Virus record (IMG/VR): IMGVR_UViG_3300045051_000150
Location: 1-24,674 of that record
DNA: 24,674 nt
Source: a virus
Strand: one strand, 5' to 3'
Position 1 is the stretch's first letter. Every line of letters starts with the position of its first letter. Positions 6,051 to 11,754 of this stretch are shown piece by piece. The notes beneath the pieces were generated by a model. The model was not told the origin of the DNA. It did no database searches and saw only the letters and a program-made list of their open reading frames with translations. The translations under genes were made by a program, and so were the position numbers.

Positions 6051-6079
6051 GTGAGCGAGTGAGTGTGAGAGTTGTGAGC
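6051..6079. repeat. TTGTGAGC repeat cluster, right of A-tract
   Basis: GTGAGC at 6051, GTGAGA at 6065 and GTGAGC at 6074 repeat the motif of the 5801-5891 cluster at 9-14-bp steps. The cluster is followed 13 bases later by a 17-bp palindrome. Confidence 0.65.
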
Positions 6080-6091
6080 GTTAGAACGATG

Positions 6092-6108
6092 TGTCCGGGA
6101 ACCGGACA
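6092..6108. repeat. 17-bp palindromic site, copy 2
   Basis: TGTCCGGGAACCGGACA is intergenic, 15 bases before the start of the gene at 6123. It sits where an operator could control that gene cluster. Confidence 0.92.
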
Positions 6109-6122
6109 GAAAGGCTGAAGTA

Positions 6123-6317
6123 ATGAACGAGCCTAACAAACTCCATCGCTGTCAGCGCTGCTCATCAACTTGCTACGTTGATACTCGCCCAGAACAGCCT
6201 TGGAAGTATTGCCCAATATGCACTCAGGAGGTCACAGATGATGCTTTTAGAACTATGGTTGCTGTCATTAGTAATGAGCTGGATAATCTTCCAGTTCGTC
6301 ACCGTCAGTCCGCGTAG
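6123..6317 (+). CDS. Small zinc-ribbon protein
   Basis: The 64-residue product has two Cys pairs, C10-x2-C13 and C30-x2-C33 (CQRC and CPIC), with an extra Cys at 17. This is a compact zinc-ribbon layout for binding nucleic acid or a protein partner. The ribosome site before ATG is weak (AAGG, about 9 bases away). It is the first gene after the repeat-rich region and its last 80 bases overlap the next gene in another frame. No specific family recognised. Confidence 0.7.
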   Translation: MNEPNKLHRCQRCSSTCYVDTRPEQPWKYCPICTQEVTDDAFRTMVAVISNELDNLPVRHRQSA

Positions 6318-6435
6318 ATCGCCGATGACTGATGAGCGTGCTTATGAACTAATCTATGCGCGCTGCCAAGTTGTCGATCATTGGAGTTGCAACAGTTATC
6401 ACTATGGTGAGTTGAGATATCGCAGAATGGCTTAG
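6238..6435 (+). CDS. Small predicted membrane protein
   Basis: Start ATG 6238 is set by a perfect AGGAGG seven bases upstream; a longer reading from 6178 has no such site. The 65-residue product opens with a hydrophobic helix of about 20 residues (LLELWLLSLVMSWIIFQFV), then a basic patch (SPRRS) and a soluble tail with two Cys. This predicts a single-pass inner-membrane peptide. It overlaps the zinc-ribbon gene by 80 bases. Function unknown. Confidence 0.62.
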   Translation: MMLLELWLLSLVMSWIIFQFVTVSPRRSPMTDERAYELIYARCQVVDHWSCNSYHYGELRYRRMA

Positions 6436-6455
6436 GAAGGAGGTGATCAAGCTCA

Positions 6456-6644
6456 ATGTTTATTGAGATCAAGACCCTAACTTGCGATTGGGTCTATCCA
6501 ACTGGCGCAACTTGCAAGAGCCCAGTGTCATATTGGGAGCCAGGCAGTTGTAAGTTTTACTGTGCTGCCCACGTCAAGGAGCGAGAGCAGGCTTTCAATG
6601 ACAATCTCGCAAAGATAATCTTCGGTGATAAAGAAGATAAATAG
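6456..6644 (+). CDS. Small C3H-type zinc protein, paralogue of the 11341 gene
   Basis: The 62-residue protein has C10, C20, C36 and H39 in the pattern C-D-[WY]-x-[YF]-P-x-G-x2-C ... [FY]-C-x2-H, which recurs at 11341. That spacing fits one bound zinc. Its ribosome site is AAGGAGGTGATC (6437-6448), complementary over 12 bases to the conserved 3' end of bacterial 16S rRNA, 7 bases before ATG. Nucleic-acid or protein binding is inferred. Confidence 0.72.
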   Translation: MFIEIKTLTCDWVYPTGATCKSPVSYWEPGSCKFYCAAHVKEREQAFNDNLAKIIFGDKEDK

Positions 6645-6707
6645 CCCGAGCTTGCGAGTTGACCGATTAGCAACGCCCTGAAAGTTGATGAAAAAGGAGG
6701 TGATTAC

Positions 6708-6896
6708 TTGATCGTTCTCACAACTACTGTCCGCATTGTCTTCGATGACAATGCTAACATAGGCGACATTTCTAAGTGTCGCGATTTGCTGCAGCAAGCA
6801 AATCAGTCTGTTAGGTTTGGTGATGATAACAATGAGTACATCAACTCATGGTCTATCAATCATCAGCTAACAATTGCCGAGAAAATTGAGAAATAA
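6708..6896 (+). CDS. Small unknown protein with TTG start
   Basis: The start is TTG 6708, set by AAGGAGGTGATT (6694-6705) directly upstream; no ATG or GTG is available in frame. The 62-residue product is mixed beta and alpha (IVLTTTVRIVFDD at the N-terminus, then an amphipathic helix) and ends just before a strong terminator. No recognised domain. Confidence 0.65.
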   Translation: MIVLTTTVRIVFDDNANIGDISKCRDLLQQANQSVRFGDDNNEYINSWSINHQLTIAEKIEK

Positions 6897-6900
6897 CTAT

Positions 6901-6941
6901 ATCCCTGTCATAGTTGAGGCCTATGGCAGGGATTTTTTTTT
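6901..6941 (+). terminator. Rho-independent terminator
   Basis: ATCCCTGTCATA (6901-6912) pairs with TATGGCAGGGAT (6922-6933) over 12 positions with one G-U, loop of nine bases, followed by nine T. It begins four bases after the stop of the preceding gene and ends the first early transcription unit. Confidence 0.93.
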
Positions 6942-6985
6942 GGCTAAAATTCTAACTAACAACTAACATTAGAAGGAGAAGAAAA

Positions 6986-7282
6986 ATGCCTATCAGAAGT
7001 TGTCCAGTTTGTCGCTCAGGAAAAATCGTCAGGAAAGACATAAAAACTTGCGGCGCGCCAGATTGCGTTGAACTATGGCGACATATGACTTCATCTCAGC
7101 GCGCTAGAGCAATTGATGAGGCCTCTGAGACTGTTATCATAGAATCACTACCATCACCAACCTTCGACCCTATTAAAGCGCCCGCGCCCTCAGATTCAAC
7201 TACTGAGCGTGACAACCGCGCCTTGGAGGCTATCTTCGGCAAGGACGCACCAGGAGTAATGAAAAAACATGAGGACAAATGA
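6986..7282 (+). CDS. Zinc-ribbon protein of unknown role
   Basis: The 98-residue protein starts after AGAAGGAGAAG and carries C6-x2-C9 (CPVC) and C22-x4-C27 (CGAPDC), followed by ELWRHMTSSQRARAI. CPVC...CGxxxC followed by a helix resembles small phage zinc proteins in which the finger precedes a DNA-contacting helix. The C-terminal half (about 60-98) is Pro- and Ser-rich and probably disordered. It is the first gene after the 6901 terminator, so it needs its own promoter. Confidence 0.75.
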   Translation: MPIRSCPVCRSGKIVRKDIKTCGAPDCVELWRHMTSSQRARAIDEASETVIIESLPSPTFDPIKAPAPSDSTTERDNRALEAIFGKDAPGVMKKHEDK

Positions 7283-7294
7283 CCGCTCTCGAAA

Positions 7295-7353
7295 ATCGGA
7301 CACATTTGTACAATTTCCAAGATATAGCGAGATAATCGGACAATTTTGGACAA
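7295..7353. repeat. CGGACA-containing direct repeats
   Basis: AATCGGACA occurs at 7295 and 7335, and TTGGACAATTTTT follows at 7346. The CGGACA core equals the half-site of the 17-bp palindrome without the dyad. They lie in the 221-base gap before the gene at 7504 and may be weak operator half-sites. Confidence 0.4.
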
Positions 7354-7390
7354 TTTTTAGTAAGAATAGGGAATTACTAATGGTAATCTA

Positions 7391-7453
7391 TGGCATTATT
7401 TGGCAGTTTTGGTAAGTTTTTGGCAGTTTTTGGAAGTTGGCACGATTTCTGCA
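7391..7453 (+). promoter_or_regulatory. Sigma-54-like promoter with phased TGG repeats
   Basis: TTGGCAC-GATTT-CTGCA (7437-7453) keeps the invariant GG and GC at sigma-54 spacing and matches TGGCACNNNNNTTGCW except for one base. Just upstream, TGGCAT, TGGCAG, TGGTAA, TGGCAG and TGGAAG recur at about 10-bp steps (7391-7436). Transcription would start near 7465, giving a leader of about 40 bases before ATG 7504. The match could be chance within a TTGGCA-rich repeat. I assign it with caution. Confidence 0.45.
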
Positions 7454-7503
7454 TTATTATCTCCGTGTTGAATTTCGCCCTAAATAACATGGATGGAGGT
7501 AAA

Positions 7504-7977
7504 ATGACAACTGCTTATGGATGGATGGATAGTTGGAAATTGATGGAGGACAAAGAAAAAGAAGCTACTGACCGATTGATTTATCTACAGGGCCGCACAG
7601 CCGCGTTAAAGCCTACATGGGAAAAATACCTGGAGCTCTACAACACTCATATCAAACCTCTAATGAATGACGCTGATGAGTATTGGCGTGGCCAGAACGA
7701 GATTATCGAACTCGAGCATTTCCTCCAAGGCCAAGCTGCACATAGAGCTAATGAACGTGAGATGCTGCCACCTCCATCAGGCCAACGACATTGGTCATTA
7801 CCACCTCAGATCGAAAAGTTGCCCTATGCCGACAAAAATCAAGTTGGCAAAAAACCTAGAAAACAACCAGCCCTTGACGAAGCTGGCGCTAATGAGTTGA
7901 TGAAAAAACTAAAAGCATTGGATCCTAATACTTTTGCAGCATTACTCAAACAAGTTGAGAGAAAGGAGGTGAAATAA
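7504..7977 (+). CDS. Helical protein of unknown function
   Basis: ATG 7504 follows GGAGGTAAA; the frame is open back to 7390, but that part runs over promoter-like DNA and has no ribosome site. The 157-residue product is strongly helical and charged (residues about 10-85), with a Pro-rich linker (MLPPPSGQ) and a C-terminal helix pair (NELMKKLKALDPNTFAALLKQVERKEVK). No catalytic motif. It overlaps the next gene as TAATG. A coiled-coil adaptor or scaffold-like role is possible. Confidence 0.75.
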   Translation: MTTAYGWMDSWKLMEDKEKEATDRLIYLQGRTAALKPTWEKYLELYNTHIKPLMNDADEYWRGQNEIIELEHFLQGQAAHRANEREMLPPPSGQRHWSLPPQIEKLPYADKNQVGKKPRKQPALDEAGANELMKKLKALDPNTFAALLKQVERKEVK

Positions 7978-8195
7978 TGGCTGAAATTAGATGTCCACTT
8001 TGCAGGGAAATCCTAATCCCTGAGGATGATGACACAATAGTAAATGCTCAAGGCTTAATGTTTGATCAGGAGTGTTGGGCTGGAGTAGTTAAAGCTGCTG
8101 AGGCAGAAGGAATTGATCCTAACAAGATCATTGAGGCTACAGTTGATGAGAAGGTAGAAAATATTATTCTAAAACTTATCAAAGATAGGAGGTGA
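7977..8195 (+). CDS. Small CPLC-type zinc protein
   Basis: The 72-residue product begins MAEIRCPLCREI, with C6, C9 and C33 as probable metal ligands, followed by a long acidic and basic helix. AAGGAGGTGA lies upstream inside the previous gene, and the start overlaps its stop (TAATG). One ligand is missing from a full four-Cys ribbon, so an acidic residue or a partner may complete it. Function unknown. Confidence 0.7.
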   Translation: MAEIRCPLCREILIPEDDDTIVNAQGLMFDQECWAGVVKAAEAEGIDPNKIIEATVDEKVENIILKLIKDRR

Positions 8196-8199
8196 AAGA

Positions 8200-8367
8200 A
8201 TGATAGTTGATCTGACAGAAAAAGAGCTGATATCACTGATAGCGCTAGTTCTAAATCTCAGTGAGCGCACTAACAACAAGGATGAGAGAAGAGAGGCTGA
8301 GGACCTCGCCAGCAAGTTGATCAAGGCTCAGATTGGGGAAAAGAAAGGACCTATCAGTAATGGCTGA
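8200..8367 (+). CDS. 55-residue helical protein of unknown function
   Basis: This ORF starts at ATG 8200 after TAGGAGGTGAAAGA and ends at TGA 8365-8367, overlapping the next start by 8 bases. The protein (MIVDLTEKELISLIALVLNL...) is predicted to be two amphipathic helices. The strong ribosome site and tight packing with its neighbours support it. Confidence 0.68.
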   Translation: MIVDLTEKELISLIALVLNLSERTNNKDERREAEDLASKLIKAQIGEKKGPISNG

Positions 8368-8590
8368 CTCACCAGCAATGACAGTTGCCGAGTTCAAGGC
8401 GTACTTGCGATCTAAGCGTAATGCCAAAGCTCATCGCAATCAAACTCCTAAAACTTGGTTGGTTGTCAAGCGAGAAGGCAAGGCAATAACTCCCATTGGA
8501 GTTGCAGTTTTTAGGGGTATGGCTTTACCTTTCAAGCTTGGCTTGGATTGGCGCAAGTATGGCTTGTATGTGAAAGGAGGTGATAGTTAG
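8360..8590 (+). CDS. Small basic protein of unknown function
   Basis: I prefer ATG 8360 (MADSPAMTVAEFKAYL...), which overlaps the previous stop; the in-frame opening at 8333 lies inside the preceding gene. The 76-residue product has a basic N-terminal half (YLRSKRNAKAHRN) and a beta-rich C-terminal half (TWLVVKREGK..., GVAVFRGM). It ends in KGGDS because the ribosome site AAGGAGGTGAT of the next gene is translated as its last codons. No domain recognised. Confidence 0.68.
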   Translation: MADSPAMTVAEFKAYLRSKRNAKAHRNQTPKTWLVVKREGKAITPIGVAVFRGMALPFKLGLDWRKYGLYVKGGDS

Positions 8591-8591
8591 A

Positions 8592-8789
8592 ATGAGGATC
8601 TACATCAGCTGCACTCCATGTGATAAGTGGGTCAGCATAGACATCTGGGTTAAGCATATGTCAACTCACCACAAGAAGTTGTGGAAGGGCGTCATGGATA
8701 AGATCAACAATGGCTCTGAAGTTACGCTCGCTAAGAAAGCAATCAAGCTTAAGAAAGGTGGAGAAGATAATGGCAGCAGAAAACCCTGA
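8592..8789 (+). CDS. Small C2H2-like zinc-finger protein
   Basis: ATG 8592 follows AAGGAGGTGAT (8574-8584). The 65-residue product carries C7-x2-C10 and H22-x3-H26 (H27 also present): CTPC, an 11-residue spacer, then HMSTHH. This is close to a single classical C2H2 finger. A basic Lys-rich tail follows (KKAIKLKKGGED). Single fingers with basic tails usually bind DNA or RNA. It overlaps the next gene by 20 bases. Confidence 0.72.
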   Translation: MRIYISCTPCDKWVSIDIWVKHMSTHHKKLWKGVMDKINNGSEVTLAKKAIKLKKGGEDNGSRKP

Positions 8790-9039
8790 AAAGGCAGCAG
8801 ATAAATTACTGAATGTCATCAGTGGGAGAGTTGGAGGGGATTTCGATAGGACAATCGTTGGCGCTATCCAATCCATCCTAATCTCCGCCGAGGCGATAGA
8901 GAAACTATGGGATCATACTGGGACTAATATGATCTCAGGCTATCCCAAATGCTTACCATCCTGGGATGAGTTCGTTGTGCAGCTCAGAGATTGGTATCTC
9001 AAGCAGAGAGAGGAGCGCATAGAAAATGTCAACCGTTAG
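8770..9039 (+). CDS. Helical protein of unknown function
   Basis: ATG 8770 is chosen because AAAGGTGGAGAAG lies just upstream; the longer frame from 8710 runs over the previous gene. The 89-residue product is mostly helical (ENPEKAADKLLNVISGRV...) with two Trp in the C-terminal half and a charged end (KQREERIENVNR). No metal or catalytic motif. It overlaps the next gene by 14 bases. Confidence 0.68.
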   Translation: MAAENPEKAADKLLNVISGRVGGDFDRTIVGAIQSILISAEAIEKLWDHTGTNMISGYPKCLPSWDEFVVQLRDWYLKQREERIENVNR

Positions 9040-9241
9040 ATCAATTGCGCGCTCTCCATTGCTGATCTGTGATGGCTGCAGATTTGTTCTAGAGCCACAG
9101 ATTGTCAGTGACAATCCTGATCCTGCTAAAGGCTTGCTTGTCCACGAGACCTGGCAGGGTGAGTGTAAGAACTGCCATTATGAATTCACTATCATCGTCA
9201 AGCAGGAGGAAGAGCCTGGAAAGGAGGAGACCTTTGGCTAA
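9026..9241 (+). CDS. Small zinc-ribbon protein
   Basis: The 71-residue product has C15-x2-C18 (CDGC) and C47-x2-C50 (CKNC) separated by 28 residues with beta character, a standard zinc-ribbon arrangement. It ends in an acidic tail. A GAGGAG site lies about 11 bases before ATG in the preceding gene. Its last 8 bases overlap the next gene. Function unknown; nucleic-acid binding is the common role of the fold. Confidence 0.74.
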   Translation: MSTVRSIARSPLLICDGCRFVLEPQIVSDNPDPAKGLLVHETWQGECKNCHYEFTIIVKQEEEPGKEETFG

Positions 9242-9548
9242 GAAGTGCGATTTCTGTACTCACTCAGAGGATGCTAAGTGGAGCTATCGTGCTGGAGAGT
9301 TTACGATCGAGGATGTCGGAATTAGATTCCAGAATGAATGGCTCGCTTGCGAGGAATGCTCTAGACTAATTGATGAGGAGGATCTCAAAGGTCTGATGCA
9401 ACGTGCGCTAGAAACATTTGAGAAGTCATACCCTGAGCGCGTGCCTGATGAGTTTGTGAGGACTAAACTAAAAAATATCATCTACCAAACGCATCTCGAG
9501 TTTTTCAAGAAAAGGACTCAATGGAGGAAGGATCCTTTAAATGCCTAA
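9234..9548 (+). CDS. Conserved-type phage zinc protein with TTG start
   Basis: TTG 9234 is the start, supported by AAAGGAGGAGA just upstream; the upstream in-frame extension runs over the previous gene. The 104-residue product has C5-x2-C8 and C39-x2-C42 with a Trp before the second pair (WLACEECSRLIDEEDLKGL). I recall this pattern, C-x2-C...W-x-A-C-x2-C-x-L-I, from small proteins of many phages with no assigned function. It overlaps the next gene by 8 bases. Confidence 0.76.
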   Translation: MAKKCDFCTHSEDAKWSYRAGEFTIEDVGIRFQNEWLACEECSRLIDEEDLKGLMQRALETFEKSYPERVPDEFVRTKLKNIIYQTHLEFFKKRTQWRKDPLNA

Positions 9549-9792
9549 AATTGAATGTAAGTTGGAGGATTGGTGGATTAACTCAAGCTTGCACGTGACA
9601 GATAATCCAGATAATCCTTGTACTTTGTATGGTGATATCTACGGCCATCCAGATTATAATGAAGGCAAGTTTGTCACGCTGATTTTACTGAAGGCTGATT
9701 TCACCACCATGGTTGCTGAGACTGCAGATGCTTATATTAAGCTCGGCGTGGCACAGTCGCTAGATGGAATACTCAAAAAGGGGGAAAGGTGA
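9541..9792 (+). CDS. Small acidic protein of unknown function
   Basis: The 83-residue product starts at ATG 9541 after GGAGGAAGGAT and overlaps both neighbours by a few bases. It is beta-rich and acidic in the first half (KIECKLEDWWINSSLHV, TLYGDIYGHPDY) with a helical second half. No motif is recognised. Confidence 0.68.
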   Translation: MPKIECKLEDWWINSSLHVTDNPDNPCTLYGDIYGHPDYNEGKFVTLILLKADFTTMVAETADAYIKLGVAQSLDGILKKGER

Positions 9793-9947
9793 AAACTAGC
9801 ATCTTGGCACTGATTGGGATAGCTTTCAGTGGAGTTGGCGTAGGCATGAATGTCTGGAGTCAGAGTTGGCTCTGTTGTTTTTGGGCCCTGAATTCACTGC
9901 TCTGGGCTTTCTTATCATTTCGATTAGCAATGAAAGGAGGTGATTAA
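9789..9947 (+). CDS. Small two-helix membrane protein, GTG start
   Basis: GTG 9789 overlaps the preceding stop (GTGA) and follows AAGGGGGAAAG. The 52-residue product has two hydrophobic segments (ILALIGIAFSGVGVGM and CCFWALNSLLWAFLSF) joined by a short polar turn, so it should span the membrane twice. It ends in KGGD, encoded by the ribosome site of the next gene. A holin-like fold cannot be excluded, but the early-region location argues against lysis. Confidence 0.62.
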   Translation: MKTSILALIGIAFSGVGVGMNVWSQSWLCCFWALNSLLWAFLSFRLAMKGGD

Positions 9948-9950
9948 CTA

Positions 9951-10130
9951 ATGGTCATGATAAAGCCTGAGCCAGCCAGGACTTACTTATTGCTGACGCG
10001 CCAGGAATTGAAATACTTGGAAGCTTGTATTTTTGTCGCTGATGGAGAAGGGGAACAATCTGATAACTATCAAGTTGACCAAGTGGCATTAGGAAGGATG
10101 ATCCAGCGAAAAATCGAGGAGCTAGGATGA
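9951..10130 (+). CDS. 59-residue protein of unknown function
   Basis: ATG 9951 lies just after AAGGAGGTGATT (9934-9945), one of the strongest ribosome sites in the window. The product (MVMIKPEPARTYLLLTRQEL...) looks like a compact alpha/beta protein with a C-terminal helix (GRMIQRKIEELG). No recognised motif. Confidence 0.66.
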   Translation: MVMIKPEPARTYLLLTRQELKYLEACIFVADGEGEQSDNYQVDQVALGRMIQRKIEELG

Positions 10131-10133
10131 GAA

Positions 10134-10310
10134 ATGAGCGAGCTAACTAAATGCAACTATTGTGTGCTAGAAGCAATAAAGCGCAGAAATCCAGGAAGGG
10201 AGGTGGTTGTTATCAGATGTAATAATGATATCTGTGGGCTCCAGGTCTTCGTTGATGGACGAGGGATTGGAGTCTGGTTTGCAGAGTTGTCAGATCATTG
10301 TGTTTGCTAG
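10134..10310 (+). CDS. 58-residue Cys-rich zinc protein
   Basis: ATG 10134 follows GGATGAGAA and the tail of the previous gene. The product has C7-x2-C10, C29 and C34, with two more Cys at the extreme C-terminus (CVC), in a beta-rich context (EVVVIRCNNDICGLQVFVDG). This fits a small zinc ribbon. Confidence 0.64.
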   Translation: MSELTKCNYCVLEAIKRRNPGREVVVIRCNNDICGLQVFVDGRGIGVWFAELSDHCVC

Positions 10311-10328
10311 AAAGGAGTAAATAAGAGG

Positions 10329-10727
10329 ATGGCAATAGATAAAGGATTAACAAAAGGCTACCTCCAAGCAATTGGAAGGCATGCTAAGAAAGGTGAAGAA
10401 TTCAACCTTATTGACCTTGGGCCTAGTATAAATGCTAGTACTAAGTCAAGTGTTACTACGCGCTTCGTCAAGCATGGGATTCTAGAGAAAGTCGCTAGCG
10501 GCAGATATAAGCTGCTGGTCGATGAACCTTGGAACACTTACAAGGATAGAATTGCAGCTTGGAGGAGCGGACCTAGAGGAAAGAGAGGTCCTTATAAGCC
10601 GCCAGTCAATGGAGGTCCAGAGATTAAGATCGTTCCTTATGGAGAGTATGAGATGATCTTCATTGGCCGGCGTATCTTCCTAGCATCTGAAGTAGCATTG
10701 ACACCCAAGGGAAGGAAGGTTGAATAA
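10329..10727 (+). CDS. Winged-helix-like DNA-binding protein
   Basis: The 132-residue product begins after GAAAGGAGTAAATAAGAGG. Residues about 8-65 (TKGYLQAIGRHAKKGEEFNL, NASTKSSVTTRFVKHGILEKV, GRYKLL) resemble a winged helix with a recognition helix and a hairpin wing. A basic, Gly- and Pro-rich linker (RGKRGPYKPP) and a short beta domain follow. A transcriptional regulator of the early region is the natural guess, but no family is certain. It overlaps the next gene by one base (TAATG). Confidence 0.7.
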   Translation: MAIDKGLTKGYLQAIGRHAKKGEEFNLIDLGPSINASTKSSVTTRFVKHGILEKVASGRYKLLVDEPWNTYKDRIAAWRSGPRGKRGPYKPPVNGGPEIKIVPYGEYEMIFIGRRIFLASEVALTPKGRKVE

Positions 10728-11098
10728 TGGCTACTAACGGTAAGGTTGAGGGAATAGGGGCTAAGAGTTATCTACCCCAATTTGCAACTTGTAGAGACCT
10801 ACGACATAAGTGGGATTACATAGAGTGGTATGGAGGCAAGAGGACGCTAGTTTGTGTTAGTTGCGGAACTGTCCGGTTTGACGTCCTCGATGCCTTCGAC
10901 ATTGTAAGTCGTCACTACAAGTATCCAAAAGGCTACTCATGGCAGCATGAGGCAATACCTGTCAAAACACTGAGGAGAGAACTTAGGAGGCAGTCATCCC
11001 AGTTGGTCAGGTTCAATAAGTCAGTCAGGTTTCTAAAACTGGTAGAGGAGGCAAAATCAGATGGCAGAAAAGGGCGACCGCAGCACAAACCGCGGTGA
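10727..11098 (+). CDS. Phage CRDxxHxW / YPxGY-type zinc protein
   Basis: The 123-residue product has C22 with RDLRHKW, then C43-x2-C46 (CVSCGT), and a YKYPKGY signature near residues 64-70. I recall this combination from a widespread phage protein family of unknown function, especially in phages of Gram-positive hosts. The C-terminus is very basic (KTLRRELRRQSSQ, RKGRPQHKPR) and suits nucleic-acid binding. It starts after GGAAGGAAGG. Half of the 17-bp palindrome (TGTCCGGTTTG) occurs inside at 10870. Confidence 0.76.
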   Translation: MATNGKVEGIGAKSYLPQFATCRDLRHKWDYIEWYGGKRTLVCVSCGTVRFDVLDAFDIVSRHYKYPKGYSWQHEAIPVKTLRRELRRQSSQLVRFNKSVRFLKLVEEAKSDGRKGRPQHKPR

Positions 11099-11339
11099 GG
11101 CTGAGGAGGAAGATATTTACTTACAGGCAATACCACTTGAGTATAGAGACTTAGCCATAACATTGGTAGCTGTGATTGGGGCTTGGACACTATTCAAGAA
11201 CCATCACAACATAGAAGATCCTAATCTCAAGTGCTGTGAGGAAACTAAGCGTCTTTTTGAGGCACTAGATATACTTAGGATAGAGACAGCTACGGCCTAT
11301 AAAAGTTTCCTTGCAGATATTAAACAGAAAGGACACTGA
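11061..11339 (+). CDS. Small single-pass membrane protein
   Basis: The 92-residue product starts at ATG 11061 after GAGGAGG, overlapping the previous gene by 38 bases. An acidic N-terminus is followed by a hydrophobic segment (LAITLVAVIGAWTLF, about residues 31-45) and a soluble helical tail with a CC pair (KCCEETKRLFEALDIL). A single transmembrane helix is likely. Function unknown. Confidence 0.66.
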   Translation: MAEKGDRSTNRGEAEEEDIYLQAIPLEYRDLAITLVAVIGAWTLFKNHHNIEDPNLKCCEETKRLFEALDILRIETATAYKSFLADIKQKGH

Positions 11340-11340
11340 A

Positions 11341-11565
11341 GTGGCAAAGCCAGGAATCGTCGTAGAAGATTATGAGAATAGGTGCGATTACATCTTCCCA
11401 GACAGTGGAGAGCGGTGCTGGCTCCAGCCTTGCAAAATCGTCAAGCTGCCAGGCGGTAAGATCAGAGGCCAATTCTGCTCATACCACTATGAGGTCGGCC
11501 TATCGGCGATAGCTCAGAGAATGCATGAGGTTCTAAATGATGGAAAGGAGAGTGATAAGCTATAA
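11341..11565 (+). CDS. Small C3H-type zinc protein, GTG start; paralogue of the 6456 gene
   Basis: GTG 11341 is chosen because AAAGGA lies 9 bases upstream and the preceding gene stops at 11339; the frame is open to 11311. The 74-residue product has C15, C26, C46 and H49 in the same C-D-[WY]-x-[YF]-P...C...[FY]-C-x2-H layout as the protein at 6456. Both paralogues flank a region with a 17-bp palindrome and GTGAGC repeats, so the pair probably arose by duplication with its control DNA. Confidence 0.72.
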   Translation: MAKPGIVVEDYENRCDYIFPDSGERCWLQPCKIVKLPGGKIRGQFCSYHYEVGLSAIAQRMHEVLNDGKESDKL

Positions 11566-11577
11566 GTTAGAGGCGTC

Positions 11578-11594
11578 TGTCCGGAAACCGGACA
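11578..11594. repeat. 17-bp palindromic site, copy 3 (beside DnaA-box array)
   Basis: TGTCCGGAAACCGGACA is intergenic and ends 16 bases before the first DnaA-like box. Its position next to the origin-like array recalls how parS-type and origin sites can lie together. Confidence 0.93.
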
Positions 11595-11610
11595 CGTCGA
11601 TCTCAACAAT

Positions 11611-11684
11611 CTATCCACAGCTTATCCACAAGTTATCCACATGTTGGTAACTCTGTGGGTAAGTTGTGGGTAACCTGTGGAGAG
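11611..11684. other. Symmetric array of six DnaA-box-like 9-mers, candidate replication origin
   Basis: Three boxes point right: CTATCCACA (11611), TTATCCACA (11622) and TTATCCACA (11633). Three point left: TGTGGGTAA (11654), TGTGGGTAA (11665) and TGTGGAGAG (11676). Each set has exact 11-bp spacing and all pairs are centred on 11647.5. Two boxes equal the bacterial DnaA consensus and the others differ by one or two bases. No ORF fits here. An origin or a DnaA-titrating/regulatory site is the likely role. Confidence 0.85.
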
Positions 11685-11687
11685 GAA

Positions 11688-11705
11688 TTGTGAGCGTTTG
11701 TGAGC
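11688..11705. repeat. TTGTGAGC direct repeats
   Basis: TTGTGAGC occurs at 11688-11695 and 11698-11705, exactly 10 bp apart, immediately right of the DnaA-box array. The motif is the one repeated near 5.8 and 6.05 kb. Confidence 0.75.
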
Positions 11706-11754
11706 TTCTTATCAATTGACTTTGTCTTCCCGATGTGTTATGTTGGGAGTTGAA

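Noticed and set aside
5801-6079. CRISPR-like array
   Set aside because: Repeats are 6-9 bases at 10-bp steps with no spacer-length intervals, and no cas operon is present. The Cas4-like nuclease has a phage recombination context.
7390-7503. N-terminal extension of the 7504 gene
   Set aside because: The extension has no ribosome site and covers the phased TGG repeats and the sigma-54-like site; ATG 7504 has GGAGG.
11686-11705. Resemblance of AATTGTGAGCG to the lac operator
   Set aside because: Only the half-site matches; the repeats are direct at 10-bp spacing rather than the lac dyad, and the same core recurs as a phage repeat family.
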